The notes under the pieces were generated by a model that was given only the letters and a program-made list of their open reading frames with translations, was not told the DNA's origin and did no database searches. From Luzula sylvatica (Eukaryota; Streptophyta; Magnoliopsida; Poales; Juncaceae), in the NCBI GenBank assembly GCA_946800325.1, contig OX326960.1, positions 17,222,893 through 17,286,892 of the forward strand: a stretch of DNA of 64,000 nt, given 5' to 3'. A program made the position numbers and the translations under genes. Positions 35,472-46,090 of this stretch are shown piece by piece (the stretch's first letter is position 1; each line of letters starts with the position of its first letter).

Positions 35472-36059
35472 TTAAAAAGAACGCAAGCCATGACACCTCA
35501 TATACCTTCTAATATTTCTCGGAATCAAACCCTTTTCCCTCGCCGAAATCAAAACCTTTTTAAACGCGACAAAATCGTCAGGAAATTCCGAAACAACAAA
35601 TTTATACGATTTTTTCGCCACGTTCAATTTTTTCGCCACCATCGAATCCAACGCCTCGAGAGCCTTTTCTAGTTTGCCCTCTTTGTGATAAGTCAACGCC
35701 ATTATTATGTAAGCGAGATTTCCACAATATCCTCTTGCGAGCATTTCATCGAGCACTTTGTGCACGTCTTTGTTTAACTCTCTTTTACACAGGCTTTGAA
35801 TTAGAGCCGTGTATAAAGCATTAAGCCTTTGTTCATCCTTTTTTGAGATGAATTTAGAAACTTCTAGAATTTCTTCGGCTTTATTCTGGCTGCAAAAACT
35901 ATCTACGAATAAATGGACTGTGGTGTATTTCGCATAAAATCCTACATGCAGAAAAAAACAAAATTAGAATTTTTGTTAAGTTCGTTATAATAGTGAAAAT
36001 AAAAAAAAAATATAAATATATAAAATTATACCAGCACGAATTAATTCAAGAAAGGTTTG
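35472..36059 (-). pseudogene. PPR protein, C-terminal fragment
   Basis: On the minus strand a short exon end (36059-36032, TFLELIRAG) is joined by a GT-AG intron (36031-35942) to a final exon (35941-35472). That exon reads FYAKYTTVHLFVDSFC, LNALYTALIQSLCKREL and VLDEMLARGYCGNLAYIIMA, with a stop after RCHGLRSF. The helical repeats with about 35-residue spacing are PPR-like; PPR proteins bind organellar RNA. The 5' part is cut at about 36058 by fusion to a pyruvate kinase fragment, so this is a partial gene. The remaining frame and intron are intact, suggesting recent truncation. Confidence 0.75.
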
Positions 36060-36446
36060 ACTCGGCCTCGACACAAACCCTCGCCTATTAAAAAACATAT
36101 GAATTGTTCACAGAAGAAAAATATATATATTATTTTAAAAAAATATAAAGACCATTTCTTTGAAGGTGGCAGCATAATCGAGATTCGACTCGGCCTCGAC
36201 ACAAACCCTTGCCATGATCTTAACAGCCAACTCGGGATATGCGCCTGCGGCGCTTTCGCCGCTGAGCATGACGCAATCCGTGGCGTCCAAAACAGCATTG
36301 GCGACATCTGTCGCCTCGGCACGAGTCGGAAGCGGCGATTTGATCATCGACTTGAGCATTTGAGTTGCCGTCAGGACGGATTTGCCAGCGAGGTTACATT
36401 TGTAGATCATCTTTTTTTGGGCCAAGAAGATTTTCTCGACGGGGAC
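36058..36446 (-). pseudogene. Pyruvate kinase fragment, copy 3
   Basis: Covers the central exon ([54 protein letters not shown]) and the start of the next intron, nearly identical to 25109-25465. At its left edge GACTCGGCCTCGACACAAAC from inside the exon (36183) is repeated at 36059 and joined to intron sequence, a template-switch-like junction. At its right edge it joins an SPT5 intron fragment. Confidence 0.9.
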
Positions 36447-36447
36447 C

Positions 36448-36470
36448 AATATCATGTGATGCAGTTGGGG
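36448..36470 (+). pseudogene. 23-bp SPT5 intron 13/exon 14 fragment
   Basis: These 23 bases are identical to 16684-16706: the end of intron 13, its AG acceptor and the first bases of exon 14. The second SPT5 copy (about 62283-62307) lacks the AATATCA part, so this sliver derives from a copy like the one at 13.5-17.4 kb. It is sandwiched between pyruvate kinase and arm-flank DNA. Confidence 0.65.
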
Positions 36471-37165
36471 TATACATGAAAATATGCAAAAAATATTAGA
36501 ATTAAAAATTTAATGATACATTTGACAAACCATGGGCAATTAAATGGTCTTGGGATCCTGTATATGATTTTGCATTTATGTCTTGATTTAATCAAGGGAT
36601 AGGTCTTTTGAAGTTTTGTGATCCTGGTTTTGGTCTGAATTCAATTCTTCAAATTATGTTCAATTTTTGTTACAAAGTTATGGAATAAATATTTATATTA
36701 ATAAATTGGCTGCATCTCTCTTTCAAATAATAAAAAGATAAATAATTATTTGATGTGGGACGATACAATATATCATTGGATTTTATAGTTTAAGGAAAGG
36801 GAAAAAAATTTACATTACGAAATGAGAAATATCCCTAAAATTATATTCGTTATTTGTAATGTTTACTTAATAATAATATCTCATATATGTTAATAATCAC
36901 AAATGTTTATATATAATAAATGTTATTCATAAATCTATATTAGTGACAATAAATTATATAATTATGATTAATAATAATAATTTTTTATCATACTTAGTAC
37001 TTTAAAAAATTATGGCGCGTGGTATTTTTATTTTGAGAGGACTACATCTTATTAGTTATAATTAATATTACAAAATAAATTCAATTATTCACAGTATGAT
37101 TATAATGTAATGATGTAAATTTGAGTTGTTTTTTGTCATTAATTATAGTTTGCATGTTAGTTGTC
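36471..37165 (-). repeat. Inverted copy of arm flank 6901-6984, split by a 607-bp insertion
   Basis: 36471-36524 is the reverse complement of 6931-6984, and 37132-37165 that of 6901-6934. The intervening 36525-37131 has no counterpart on the left, and TTTG flanks both sides, as a 4-bp target duplication would. The inserted DNA is AT-rich with no terminal repeats or frame that I can recognise. Confidence 0.75.
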
Positions 37166-37599
37166 ACTTGTTGGTTGTTCATAATAATAATAATAATAAT
37201 AATAATGTTGTTTTCTTTGTGCCTTATCCACATTACTTAAATGGTGTATTTGTATAGATTTATTTCAACTGTCATAATTTCATATTTTTCTATTTTAATT
37301 TTGATCGATGATAGGAAGTTTCCTTACAATACCTTATCGTATTATAGCGATGATGTGATATTGTATCATCTCAAATTAAATAAGATGTTAAATGAATAAT
37401 GGGATTGGCTCAATACACATGTATATATTAAATAAGTATACATTAAGCGAGTGTATAGTTTTATTCTATTAAAAATTAATAGATAATATTTTTCAAAAAA
37501 AATAAAATAATAGATAATAAATAAATAAATAGATGTATTTAATATGTACGTGATAATTAACATCACATCCTTTAAATCCTAATTGACATGATAAACTAT
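37166..37599. other. AT-rich segment with an ATA microsatellite
   Basis: A run of about nine ATA/AAT units lies at 37180-37206. Otherwise nothing is recognised. Confidence 0.6.
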
Positions 37600-37862
37600 A
37601 CAAGTCATATAAATAATAATTAATAAATCATTAATTAATATTTATATTCATATGAATTAACAATCATCATTCAAGTGTGTTAATTAGGATTTAGGAAAGG
37701 TGGTGGTGAAATCAGGGCAGTGAATTATTTTTTTTTTAAAGAAAATAATAATAATAATATTTTATCTACGCGGCCTTTCTTCTTGTCCAAAAAAAATAGT
37801 GACTAAAAAGGTTGAATTTTAGCCAAAGTCAACGAGCCAATAAAAATCATGATTGCTCTCTT

Positions 37863-38123
37863 TATAAGATTTAAAATAGTAGATTGAATAGAATAGTTTT
37901 TGTTTTTTCATTAACCCAATTACAATCTGATACAAGCCTTTAAATAGGAAGTAGTTTATAACTAAATGCATAACCACCACTAATGACCACTACTCCTAAA
38001 ACAATCTTGACCGTTTACATTAACTATCAATCTTAGTGACTAATGATAAGCCAATCAGAATTTAAGTAGAAGATTGGGCCCTAATTATAATAAGCCTGTA
38101 GGCTCTAATTACATATGCTAATA
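37863..38123 (-). repeat. Copia 3' LTR
   Basis: 261 bp, identical by eye to 41904-42164. Its edge abuts a run of seven C (polypurine tract on the minus strand) at 38124-38130. Confidence 0.95.
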
Positions 38124-38130
38124 CCCCCCC

Positions 38131-39549
38131 TCAAGTTGAGGGGTCCTCAAACACCATCAACTTGTCACGAAGCATGCGGAAACGAGGAGCGGAGAGACCT
38201 TTCGTCAAGAGATCGGCAAGTTGATCATGAGTGCTTAGGTAGTGAACTTGAAGCTTTTTATCCGCGACCAAATCGCGAACAAAATGAAAATCGATCTCAA
38301 TATGTTTGGTACGAGCATGAAAAACGGGATTATGAGTAAGATAAGTGGCACTTATATTATCACAATACAAAATAGGTGGGTCCGGTAACGCAATATGGAG
38401 TTCGAAGAGAAGGTATTGGAGCCACACTAATTCGGAAGTAGCCATGGCAACGCCACGATATTCGGCCTCCGTAGATGAACGAGCAACCGTTGGTTGCTTT
38501 TTAGAGGACCAAGAGACGAGATTTGGTCCAAAAAAGATACAATAACCCGTAGTAGATTTGCGATCATCCGGACAACCCGCCCAATCGGCATCCGAGAAGG
38601 CACGAAGAGAGAAATCATTAGATGGTCGAAAGAGAAGGCCATGAGTAATCGTACCTTTGAGATAACGGAGAATACGTTTAACCGCGGTCCAATGAAGGTC
38701 GGTAGGCGAATGCATGAATTGGGAGACCTTATTAACGGCAAAAGAGATTTCGGGTCTAGTAATCGTAGCATATTGAAGTGCCCCAACAACACTACGATAT
38801 AAAGTGGGACCGGTCATGGGATCACCTTGAGTTTTGGATAGTTGTTCACCCGCAATAATTGGAGTTGAACATGGTTTTGCACCATCCATTTTGGCTCGTT
38901 GAAGAAGAGTGGTTATATAGTGAGATTGAGAGAGTTGAATACCATTAGAAATGGTGCGCGCCTCAATCCCAAGAAAGAAACGTAAAGAGCCGAGATCCTT
39001 GAGAGAAAACCGAGAGTTGAGATGATGAATGAGAGTCTCAATGGAGGAGAGTGAGGTGCCCGTTATTAAAATATCATCCACGTAAATGAGAATCAAGAGA
39101 AGTTCATGCCCATTATAACGAATTAAAAGAGAAGTATCCGTCTTGGAAGAGATAAAACCATAATCCGTGAGTGAAGTACGTAACTTAGTATACCATGCGC
39201 GAGGAGCTTGCTTAAGACCGTAAAGAGCCTTTTTCAACAAGCAAACATGAGAGAGATTAGAAGGATCACCAAAACCGGGAGGTTGCGACATGTGAACGGT
39301 TTCGGCTAGATCTCCGTTGAGAAAAGCATTGTTAACATCAAGTTGGCGAATATGCCAACCTTTAGAGAGAGCAAGAGAAAGAACAACTCTAATGGTAGTC
39401 GGTTTGATAACCGGACTAAAAGTTTCGGTATAATCGATGCCCTCTTGTTGATGATAACCTTTGGCCACAAGGCGAGCCTTATAGCGTAGAACGGAACCAT
39501 CGGAATTTCGTTTAATTTGTGATCCGGAGAATATCCTAAGAACACACAA
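38131..39549 (-). pseudogene. Copia reverse transcriptase-RNase H region
   Basis: The frame reads RYKARLVAKGYHQQ, LDVNNAFLNGDL, the catalytic YVDDILI of reverse transcriptase and ALYGLKQAPRAWY. RNase H motifs follow (FSDADWAGCPDDRKSTTGYC, SSTEAEYRG) and the tail DQLADLLTKGL. The N-terminal part of reverse transcriptase is missing. At about 39520 the sequence joins directly to integrase in another frame, so the polyprotein is interrupted and this part has no start of its own. Confidence 0.95.
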
Positions 39550-41789
39550 GGAATAGATCGATGCTCGAGTTTATGCGTGTTGAATGGTTTCGTGTAAGGA
39601 AAACACAAGCAACCAAGGACACGCAAAAATGTATAATCCGGTGGTTTAGTGAAAAGTAATTCGTATGGAGAAAGAGTAGAAAGTTTGTTGGGAATACGAT
39701 TAATTAGATAAACCACACTATAAAAAATGTCATCCCAAAATATAGTAGGAATCGAACCTTGAGCCATAGTGGAGAGAGAAAGTTCGACGATATGGCGATG
39801 CTTTCGTTCGGCAAGACCGTTTTGTTGAGGCGTGTGCGGACACGATTGAAGAAATGTGATTTCGGGAAAAAGCCGTCGTAAAGGGAGAAATTCGGTACCA
39901 CCATCACTTTGAAAACTCTTGATGGTTCGAGAGAGTTGGTTTTCAACACGCTTCTTAAAGAGTGCAAACACATTCGCAACTTGATCCTTAGAATGTAGAA
40001 AATAAATCCATGTATACCGAGTGAAGTCATCGGTAAAATGCACAAAATACCGCGATCCGGAATTCGAAGCAATTTTGGTGGGTCCCCACACATCGGAGTG
40101 GATAAGTGCAAGAGGAGAATTAGAGCGAGAAGACAAAGAAGAAAACGGCAAACGACAAGATTTTCCCATTGCACAAGAATCACAAAAAGCGTTTGAGTTA
40201 GGGTTACAAGATAAATTGAACTTTCGAATTACATCGCGAACAATTTTAAAAGATGCATGACAAAACCGCCTATGCCAAAGAGTTGTCGTAACTTTCTCGG
40301 TTAAGAATGCCGCCTTGGAGGGAGGGGATGAAGATATGCCCAAGCGATAAAGACCATCTTGAAGGTAAGCCGTGAGAAGAGTTTCATGGGTCGCTCGATC
40401 CTTAACGAAACAAAGAGACGGGTTAAATTCCAAATAAATAGTATTATCTTTGGAAAATTGGGAGATACTAATGAGATTCTTAGTAACATGTGGAACATGA
40501 AGGACGTCTTTGAGAACAAGAGGTTGTCGATTAGTTTGGAGAGTACATGTGCCAATATGGTGAATTGATAAAGCATAACCATTTGCTACTCGAAGTTGAT
40601 CATTACCTTGATAAGGAGAGAAATTGGAGAGTGAGTTGAGGTTGGAGGTGATGTGATTTGTCGCGCCGGAATCAAGGAACCACCCATCCGAGGAAGAGGG
40701 AAGAGTGCGGGCAACCATGTTTGCTTGAGGCTCGGGGCCGGAGTTGAGATATTTTTGGAGCTCCCAACATGTTTTAATGTCATGATTGCGGCGTTGACAA
40801 TACTTGCAATAGAGTTGATTTGGTCCGGAACCATTTCCCGAGTTACCACCACCACGATTTTTGCCACGACCCCCGCGATAAGACTTACCGCCACGAGAGG
40901 TACGAAAGAGTTGAGCGGCAAAAGCCTCACAAAGTGGCTTGTAGACCGAATCATGGCTATTTTGGAGAGGGTTAGTATGGGAGGATGATTGAGAACCCAT
41001 TAGATGCCCCATAGTGGACACCAGAGATTCAAAACCCGGTCCATGTGAACCGAGAGTAGGAGAGGTAGTTGAGTCAACATGTGGACTAGTTCCTTGATGA
41101 ACCGAAACCATATTACTAGGGTTTTGAGGAGAGAGAGAGGGAGGCGTACGAGTGGAAAGAAATACCTCGGTATTGGTCTCCTGACTGATCTGATCGGCGA
41201 GGCGAGATTCTTGCGAGAGGATTAGGCCATGGAGTTCTTGAAGAGTGGGAGGATTAGCGCGAGTGAGCAATGCAGACACAAAGCTATTGTAGTCGGGGCC
41301 CAAACCGCGAAGAACGAGGAGGGGAACAAGGAACTCAGGAAGGGGAAACCCTAACTGAGCGAGGGTATCACCGTACTGTTTCATGGCACGAAAGTATTCG
41401 CCACCGGTTTGGGAGCCTTTTCGGTGAGTAACAAGACGAGAGAGGATATCGAGAAGAGTTGACGATGTGGTGGTGTGATAAAGCGAGGTTAGGGTTTGCC
41501 ATACCTCAGCGAGACTTGAACAATTGACGATGTGAGCTATACACTGTTCACTCATAGTCGATTGAATCCAACCTTGAAGGAAGAGATCTTGTTGGAGAAA
41601 CTTTTGATAGTCAGGATTAGAAGTGGTCGCGTCGGGTAGGAATTCTGGAGGAACATCAACACCAGTGAGATGTTTTCGGAGGCCAAAACCGCCAATAATG
41701 GCCTTGACTTGAGTGCTCCATATTAAGAAATTTGAACCATCGAATTTGGTTGCAATTTGATTATGAAAGGAGATAATATGAGTACCCAT
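39306..41789 (-). CDS. Copia gag-protease-integrase, truncated
   Basis: An 827-codon frame opens at 41789 with a copia gag (FDGSNFLIWSTQVKAI). A CCHC zinc knuckle lies near residues 328-341 (CKYCQRRNHDIKTC), the aspartic protease DSGATNHIT near 373, the integrase zinc-binding HRRFCH...CDSC and the core with DVWGP, SDGGTEF and NGLAERKHR (D,D,E). It is natural up to LGYSPDHK (about 39525). Beyond that point the frame runs antisense to its true register into reverse transcriptase sequence, so the last 75 or so residues are spurious. Gag, protease and most of integrase are intact by inspection. Confidence 0.93.
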   Translation of the reverse strand: MGTHIISFHNQIATKFDGSNFLIWSTQVKAIIGGFGLRKHLTGVDVPPEFLPDATTSNPDYQKFLQQDLFLQGWIQSTMSEQCIAHIVNCSSLAEVWQTLTSLYHTTTSSTLLDILSRLVTHRKGSQTGGEYFRAMKQYGDTLAQLGFPLPEFLVPLLVLRGLGPDYNSFVSALLTRANPPTLQELHGLILSQESRLADQISQETNTEVFLSTRTPPSLSPQNPSNMVSVHQGTSPHVDSTTSPTLGSHGPGFESLVSTMGHLMGSQSSSHTNPLQNSHDSVYKPLCEAFAAQLFRTSRGGKSYRGGRGKNRGGGNSGNGSGPNQLYCKYCQRRNHDIKTCWELQKYLNSGPEPQANMVARTLPSSSDGWFLDSGATNHITSNLNSLSNFSPYQGNDQLRVANGYALSIHHIGTCTLQTNRQPLVLKDVLHVPHVTKNLISISQFSKDNTIYLEFNPSLCFVKDRATHETLLTAYLQDGLYRLGISSSPPSKAAFLTEKVTTTLWHRRFCHASFKIVRDVIRKFNLSCNPNSNAFCDSCAMGKSCRLPFSSLSSRSNSPLALIHSDVWGPTKIASNSGSRYFVHFTDDFTRYTWIYFLHSKDQVANVFALFKKRVENQLSRTIKSFQSDGGTEFLPLRRLFPEITFLQSCPHTPQQNGLAERKHRHIVELSLSTMAQGSIPTIFWDDIFYSVVYLINRIPNKLSTLSPYELLFTKPPDYTFLRVLGCLCFPYTKPFNTHKLEHRSIPCVFLGYSPDHKLNEIPMVPFYAIRLALWPKVIINKRASIIPKLLVRLSNRLPLELFFLLLSLKVGIFANLMLTMLFSTEI

Positions 41790-41903
41790 GATCGAAAAAG
41801 GAGCAGGGATTGAAATGCGAAACTACTATACTGGATGAGTTTCGTGAGAGCAGGGAGAAGGATCGAAAATTTTACTCGTTAGAGTTAAATTTCTCTGATA
41901 CCA

Positions 41904-42164
41904 TATAAGATTTAAAATAGTAGATTGAATAGAATAGTTTTTGTTTTTTCATTAACCCAATTACAATCTGATACAAGCCTTTAAATAGGAAGTAGTTTAT
42001 AACTAAATGCATAACCACCACTAATGACCACTACTCCTAAAACAATCTTGACCGTTTACATTAACTATCAATCTTAGTGACTAATGATAAGCCAATCAGA
42101 ATTTAAGTAGAAGATTGGGCCCTAATTATAATAAGCCTGTAGGCTCTAATTACATATGCTAATA
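41904..42164 (-). repeat. Copia 5' LTR
   Basis: 261 bp. It is followed on the minus strand at once by TGGTATCAGAG, the usual tRNA-iMet primer-binding site, at about 41893-41903. Confidence 0.95.
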
Positions 42165-42382
42165 CTCTTGCACTTGATTTTCTAGATCCAGGCTAGTTGT
42201 CCTTGTTTGCATTATTTGCATGACACGAGCACATGCGTTATCAAAGTAACGTGCAATTGAATTCAAATCGTAAATGTTTGATTCAAAGTTTCAAACCAAG
42301 AAAAATTTGTCTTGCCTTTCTATTCGGGATACTAATACTAATATACTATACTGTTTTATATACGATGATAGGTACTCATCAA
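42165..42382. other. Flank between copia element and hAT MITE
   Basis: The first 25 bp continue the inverted match to 20960-20985. The rest has no recognised content. Confidence 0.5.
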
Positions 42383-42955
42383 TAGGGGGTGTACGCGGTT
42401 CGGATAGGGATCACGGATCTGTATTCATATTTTTTCGGATACGAATATTCGGATACGGAACAATCCGGACTTTTATACGGTTCGGATATTAAACGAATAC
42501 GGATACGATTCGGATATTATCGGATACGAATACGAATACATATTTTTTTCGAATATTAAAACAGATACTATTATATCATAATATAATATATTTTTCAATC
42601 ATATATATACATAATTTACGACACCAACAGTTTAAATTATTGTATTTAAACTTAATTTTATGATTGTGATTTTAATTCATCCAGAAATCATTAATTATCT
42701 ATATTTTTTCCAACTAATACGAAATAAGACACATAAATAAAATATAATATTAAGATTCAATCCGAATCCAGAAATTGCATTAGGATCGGAGTACTAGATT
42801 TGAAAAAAATATCCGGATCCTGATAATACCCGGATTCAAAACCGAAAATTGAATCCGGATCCAAATCGGAATAATTTTTTCGGATTCGAATATTTTTCGG
42901 ATACAGTTCGGGTCGAGGATAGTCGAGGACAATATCCGCACAATTTACATCCCTA
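42383..42955. mobile_element. hAT-type MITE, 573 bp
   Basis: The left end TAGGGGGTGTACGCGGTTCGG and the right end ATTTACATCCCTA are imperfect inverted repeats. The body is full of CGGATACG/ATCCG words that fold back. Flanking 8-mers CTCATCAA and CTCATCTT agree at 6 of 8 positions, as a decayed 8-bp hAT target duplication would. It has no coding capacity. Confidence 0.65.
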
Positions 42956-45198
42956 CTCATCTTTCCTTTTTGAATTGTGTACCTATTGTAAATATCCAGA
43001 TTGTTTGATAGGGAAATTCTAATGGCTGCTTCAGTTTGTTTTCAATTTTCTCAATTCAAATGGTATTTTTGCGGGACTGAACAGAATATTCTTTGTATAT
43101 GCCTCTCTATATACTGAATTTATTTGTCACGTGCTGTAAATTCTAAGATATCGACTCATAAGTCATAAGTCATAAATTGCTGACTTAAATGTGTCCATAA
43201 CAATGAGAGAAAGAAACCAACAAAAACAACAAATTGGTTTAATACATGCTACTTGAAAATATTAATATTATTACTAATTACTAATTACTAATGATATTGA
43301 AGATCTAGTTGCTTCCCTAATTCCTTGTTCAATCTTTGACTTGACCCCCCTCAAATTAATCAAGACTTGATTTTGTTTCGGTTTTCAATTCCGAAATTTA
43401 AGGCCCAATTCATCAAAACAAAGGGAAATATATTTAATTTTTACGACCCAATTTTGTTCAACAGAACTAGGACTAAGACTTGGAAAATAGTTTGTAATTT
43501 ATATCGGCCCAAATATTATTTTCTCGATGGATTCAAAGTAGAATCACTCAATGGCCCATGTTTTTTGAAGGGTTAATCTTAATTTAAATAACATTTATAA
43601 ATAAATAAAATAAAAACATTATAGTGTGTGATGACAAATATGAAAAATATAGCTCTGGAAATGAGTGAGAGTACACCCTTGTATATGTTTAAAAGGCACA
43701 TTAGTGTCAACACCGTGGACCCGTGGTAGTAAATATCGTCCAATGCCAGCTCGAGAAGACGTCGCTTCGATGACACAGTAACAAAGAGTACGGTCCGAGC
43801 CTGCAACATCCATAACAAACTCTTTCATATATCTCTCAAAGCAATATCGAACTTGCGCTAACTCGTAAAATAGTGACAAGTTTAGTACCGAACAGGCGAC
43901 ACTTGAGGGAATGAATCGAACATCCGATTTTCGGGAGGATTTAGGTGGCTCGCGGAATAAACTCAAGACGATTTTCGACAAGTTTATTGATTCATCTCCA
44001 ATATCTTGGAAATTTATTTTCGTTGAATTGTTGATAAATGTAAACATTCTACATGTTTTAATTGTTGTTAGCATCCTTATTTTTTTTATCATGTTAGAGA
44101 GCTTCCAAAATCATGCCAAACTAATTAATTTGATTCTTATACTATTAATTTGAATTCAATTGTAATTGTTTGATTCAAATGAAGAAAAAATGTCTTCTGT
44201 TCTAATACTATACCTTATTTACCGATACATATCAAGAAAATTAGTAATTACACCGATACACCTCCACTGAATAATTCGCTAAATAGGAGATTAACTAATC
44301 CAATAATTTATTCATTATCATTGACGGTTGGTCTTGAATTATTTATGTAATTTTTGGACCCCGTAATTAATAAAAAAAAAATAGTACATCAATAATTTCA
44401 ATTATCTTTGTCGGTTGGTCCTGGATTGTTAATGTAGTTTTTCGGCCCAAGAATTAATTACTAAAACAGTATATAAATTTTTTTATTGCAACTAGATCTA
44501 TTGTAATCATATATAGACAATTTAGCATCATATAAAGACTAAAACAGATGTTTTCATTTTTTTTTTCATTTTCTTTGGGTATATGTAAATGATGATTTCA
44601 TTTCATGAATAACGTTGTATTTGTTTATTTATTTTAATTTAAACAGTACTTAATTTTTAAATATATATTTTTGGTCCAATATTAATTATTGGTATACTAT
44701 GGAGTAATAAAATTACAAAATATTCTGGTCATTATAGAATATGAAAAGAAGAATTGCTAATAGGAAACTAAAATATTTGATCCTTGTATTATTTGGGCAA
44801 TTAATGTATTCGGTTTTATTGAAATAAAATATAATGTTACAATTTTCTCATTATTTTATACAATAACGAGGACAAATAAAGGAGGCTCCCACCCGTTATA
44901 TACCAATATTTATACGGTATTTTGGAATACATATCAACCACTCTCTCTTCTCTCTAATTTTTTTTTTTTTTTTGATTAATATGTCTCTTCTCTCTAATTT
45001 TCTCTTCAAATATTAATAAAATATGTAAGTACGAACTTGGTTGAAGAATTCGGCACATGACTTCACATTCTTTCAAAGTGAATAACATCCGTTCTCCAAC
45101 GTGCTACCCGAATGGATAAGAGATTAGTTTTTGAGTTGTAGAACCTTGAAGACGAGTAAATGCAAATCCTGTACAATATAGCGTCAATATGTCTTTAC
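42956..45198. repeat. Diverged copy of the SPT5 spacer
   Basis: 43005-43165 resembles 11340-11510, and 43610-43960 resembles 48040-48450 (shared phrases include ACATATACAAGG read on the minus strand and GTGGCTCGC). 44220-44560 resembles 10820-11075. Divergence is far greater than among the array units, so this is an older duplicate. At about 44945-45002 TCTCTTCTCTCTAATTT is duplicated around a T-rich stretch. No gene is supported. Confidence 0.7.
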
Positions 45199-45846
45199 AG
45201 ATCTAGTGGCACGATCACGCGACTACCTCTATGCTCGATCTTGATTTTTATTTATTTGGTTATTTTAAAATATAATCAACAGTATTTGTATCACCAAAAT
45301 ACAATAAAGTTATACCTATCTGCTAATATTTTATTTTAAAGAGAATAATAAAAAAGATTTCATTTATTAATTATCAATTTGATCATTGAACAATGAATAA
45401 ATAAATCATGTGAAATAATTAGTAAAACATTTGAGGATCTAGTGATTATAGGTTTGCTCTCAAAATATAATAATAACATAATAATTATATTTCCATGTCT
45501 ATCTAAATAAAAGTCCAGGAACCAAGAAAACCAAACAATATTTTTTTTAATTTAGTAGAATCGTAACAATCTAAATGGTTTCCAGTTAATAATTCATAAA
45601 TATCAAACAGTATTTTATGAATAATCATACATTGTTTTATTCGTGGGGCTCACACCATTGAAGGCAGTTTCCAGTTAATAATTATATTTCCATGCTCGAT
45701 CTTGATTTTTCTTATGTTTTATTCGTGGGGCTCACACCATTGAACCAATGAGTTGATGCAACGAAGGCAGTTTCACATTAGGCTTTTGTATGAACGGCAA
45801 CAGAAGATATGCATTTCGGTGTTGCCTTTAATGAACCGAAAATTAC

Positions 45847-46090
45847 GAGTGCGGTTTCTCTGTGGCCGCACAGTGGCAGCCACTTGTAAAACCGCCGACG
45901 TGGCTTCGTTTTATTGGTCAAAACAATGAATTTTGCACATAAACCCCTAATTTATATAAATTAACTGTCTAGAGGATTCCGAAAAAGTAGGAGTTTATAT
46001 GAAAAATATATTATTTTGACCAATGAAACAAAGCCACGTCGGCGGTTTCACAAGTGGCTGCCACTGTGCGGCCACAGAGAAACCGCACTC
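45847..46090. mobile_element. Mutator-type MITE, 244 bp with about 78-bp TIRs
   Basis: The ends GAGTGCGGTTTCTCTGTGG and CCACAGAGAAACCGCACTC are perfect complements, and the inverted repeats extend about 78 bp with few mismatches, leaving a loop of about 85 bp. It is flanked by the 9-bp direct repeat GAAAATTAC (45838-45846 and 46091-46099), the target size of Mutator-like elements. It sits in the SPT5 leader of U2 only and is absent from the same site in U0, U1, U3 and U4, so it inserted after the array formed or its absence reflects conversion. An ATG within it (46023) is in frame with the downstream SPT5 exon. Confidence 0.95.

Larger units (their letters stand above)
37863..42164 (-). mobile_element. 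Ty1/copia LTR retrotransposon (Ale/Retrofit-like), internally deleted
   Basis: The element has two 261-bp LTRs (37863-38123 and 41904-42164) that I read as identical, a 5-bp target duplication CTCTT (37858-37862 and 42165-42169), and a primer-binding site TGGTATCAGAG directly after the 5' LTR, complementary to initiator-Met tRNA. A purine tract ending in G7 abuts the 3' LTR. LTR ends read TATTAG...CTTATA rather than TG...CA. Identical LTRs imply recent insertion. The coding region lacks the junction of integrase and reverse transcriptase and shifts frame there, so it is non-autonomous. The lineage is suggested by the short LTRs and gag type, with moderate certainty. Confidence 0.95.

Noticed and set aside
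38115..40988. Several plus-strand frames across the copia element
   Set aside because: They are antisense shadows of gag-pol on the minus strand.
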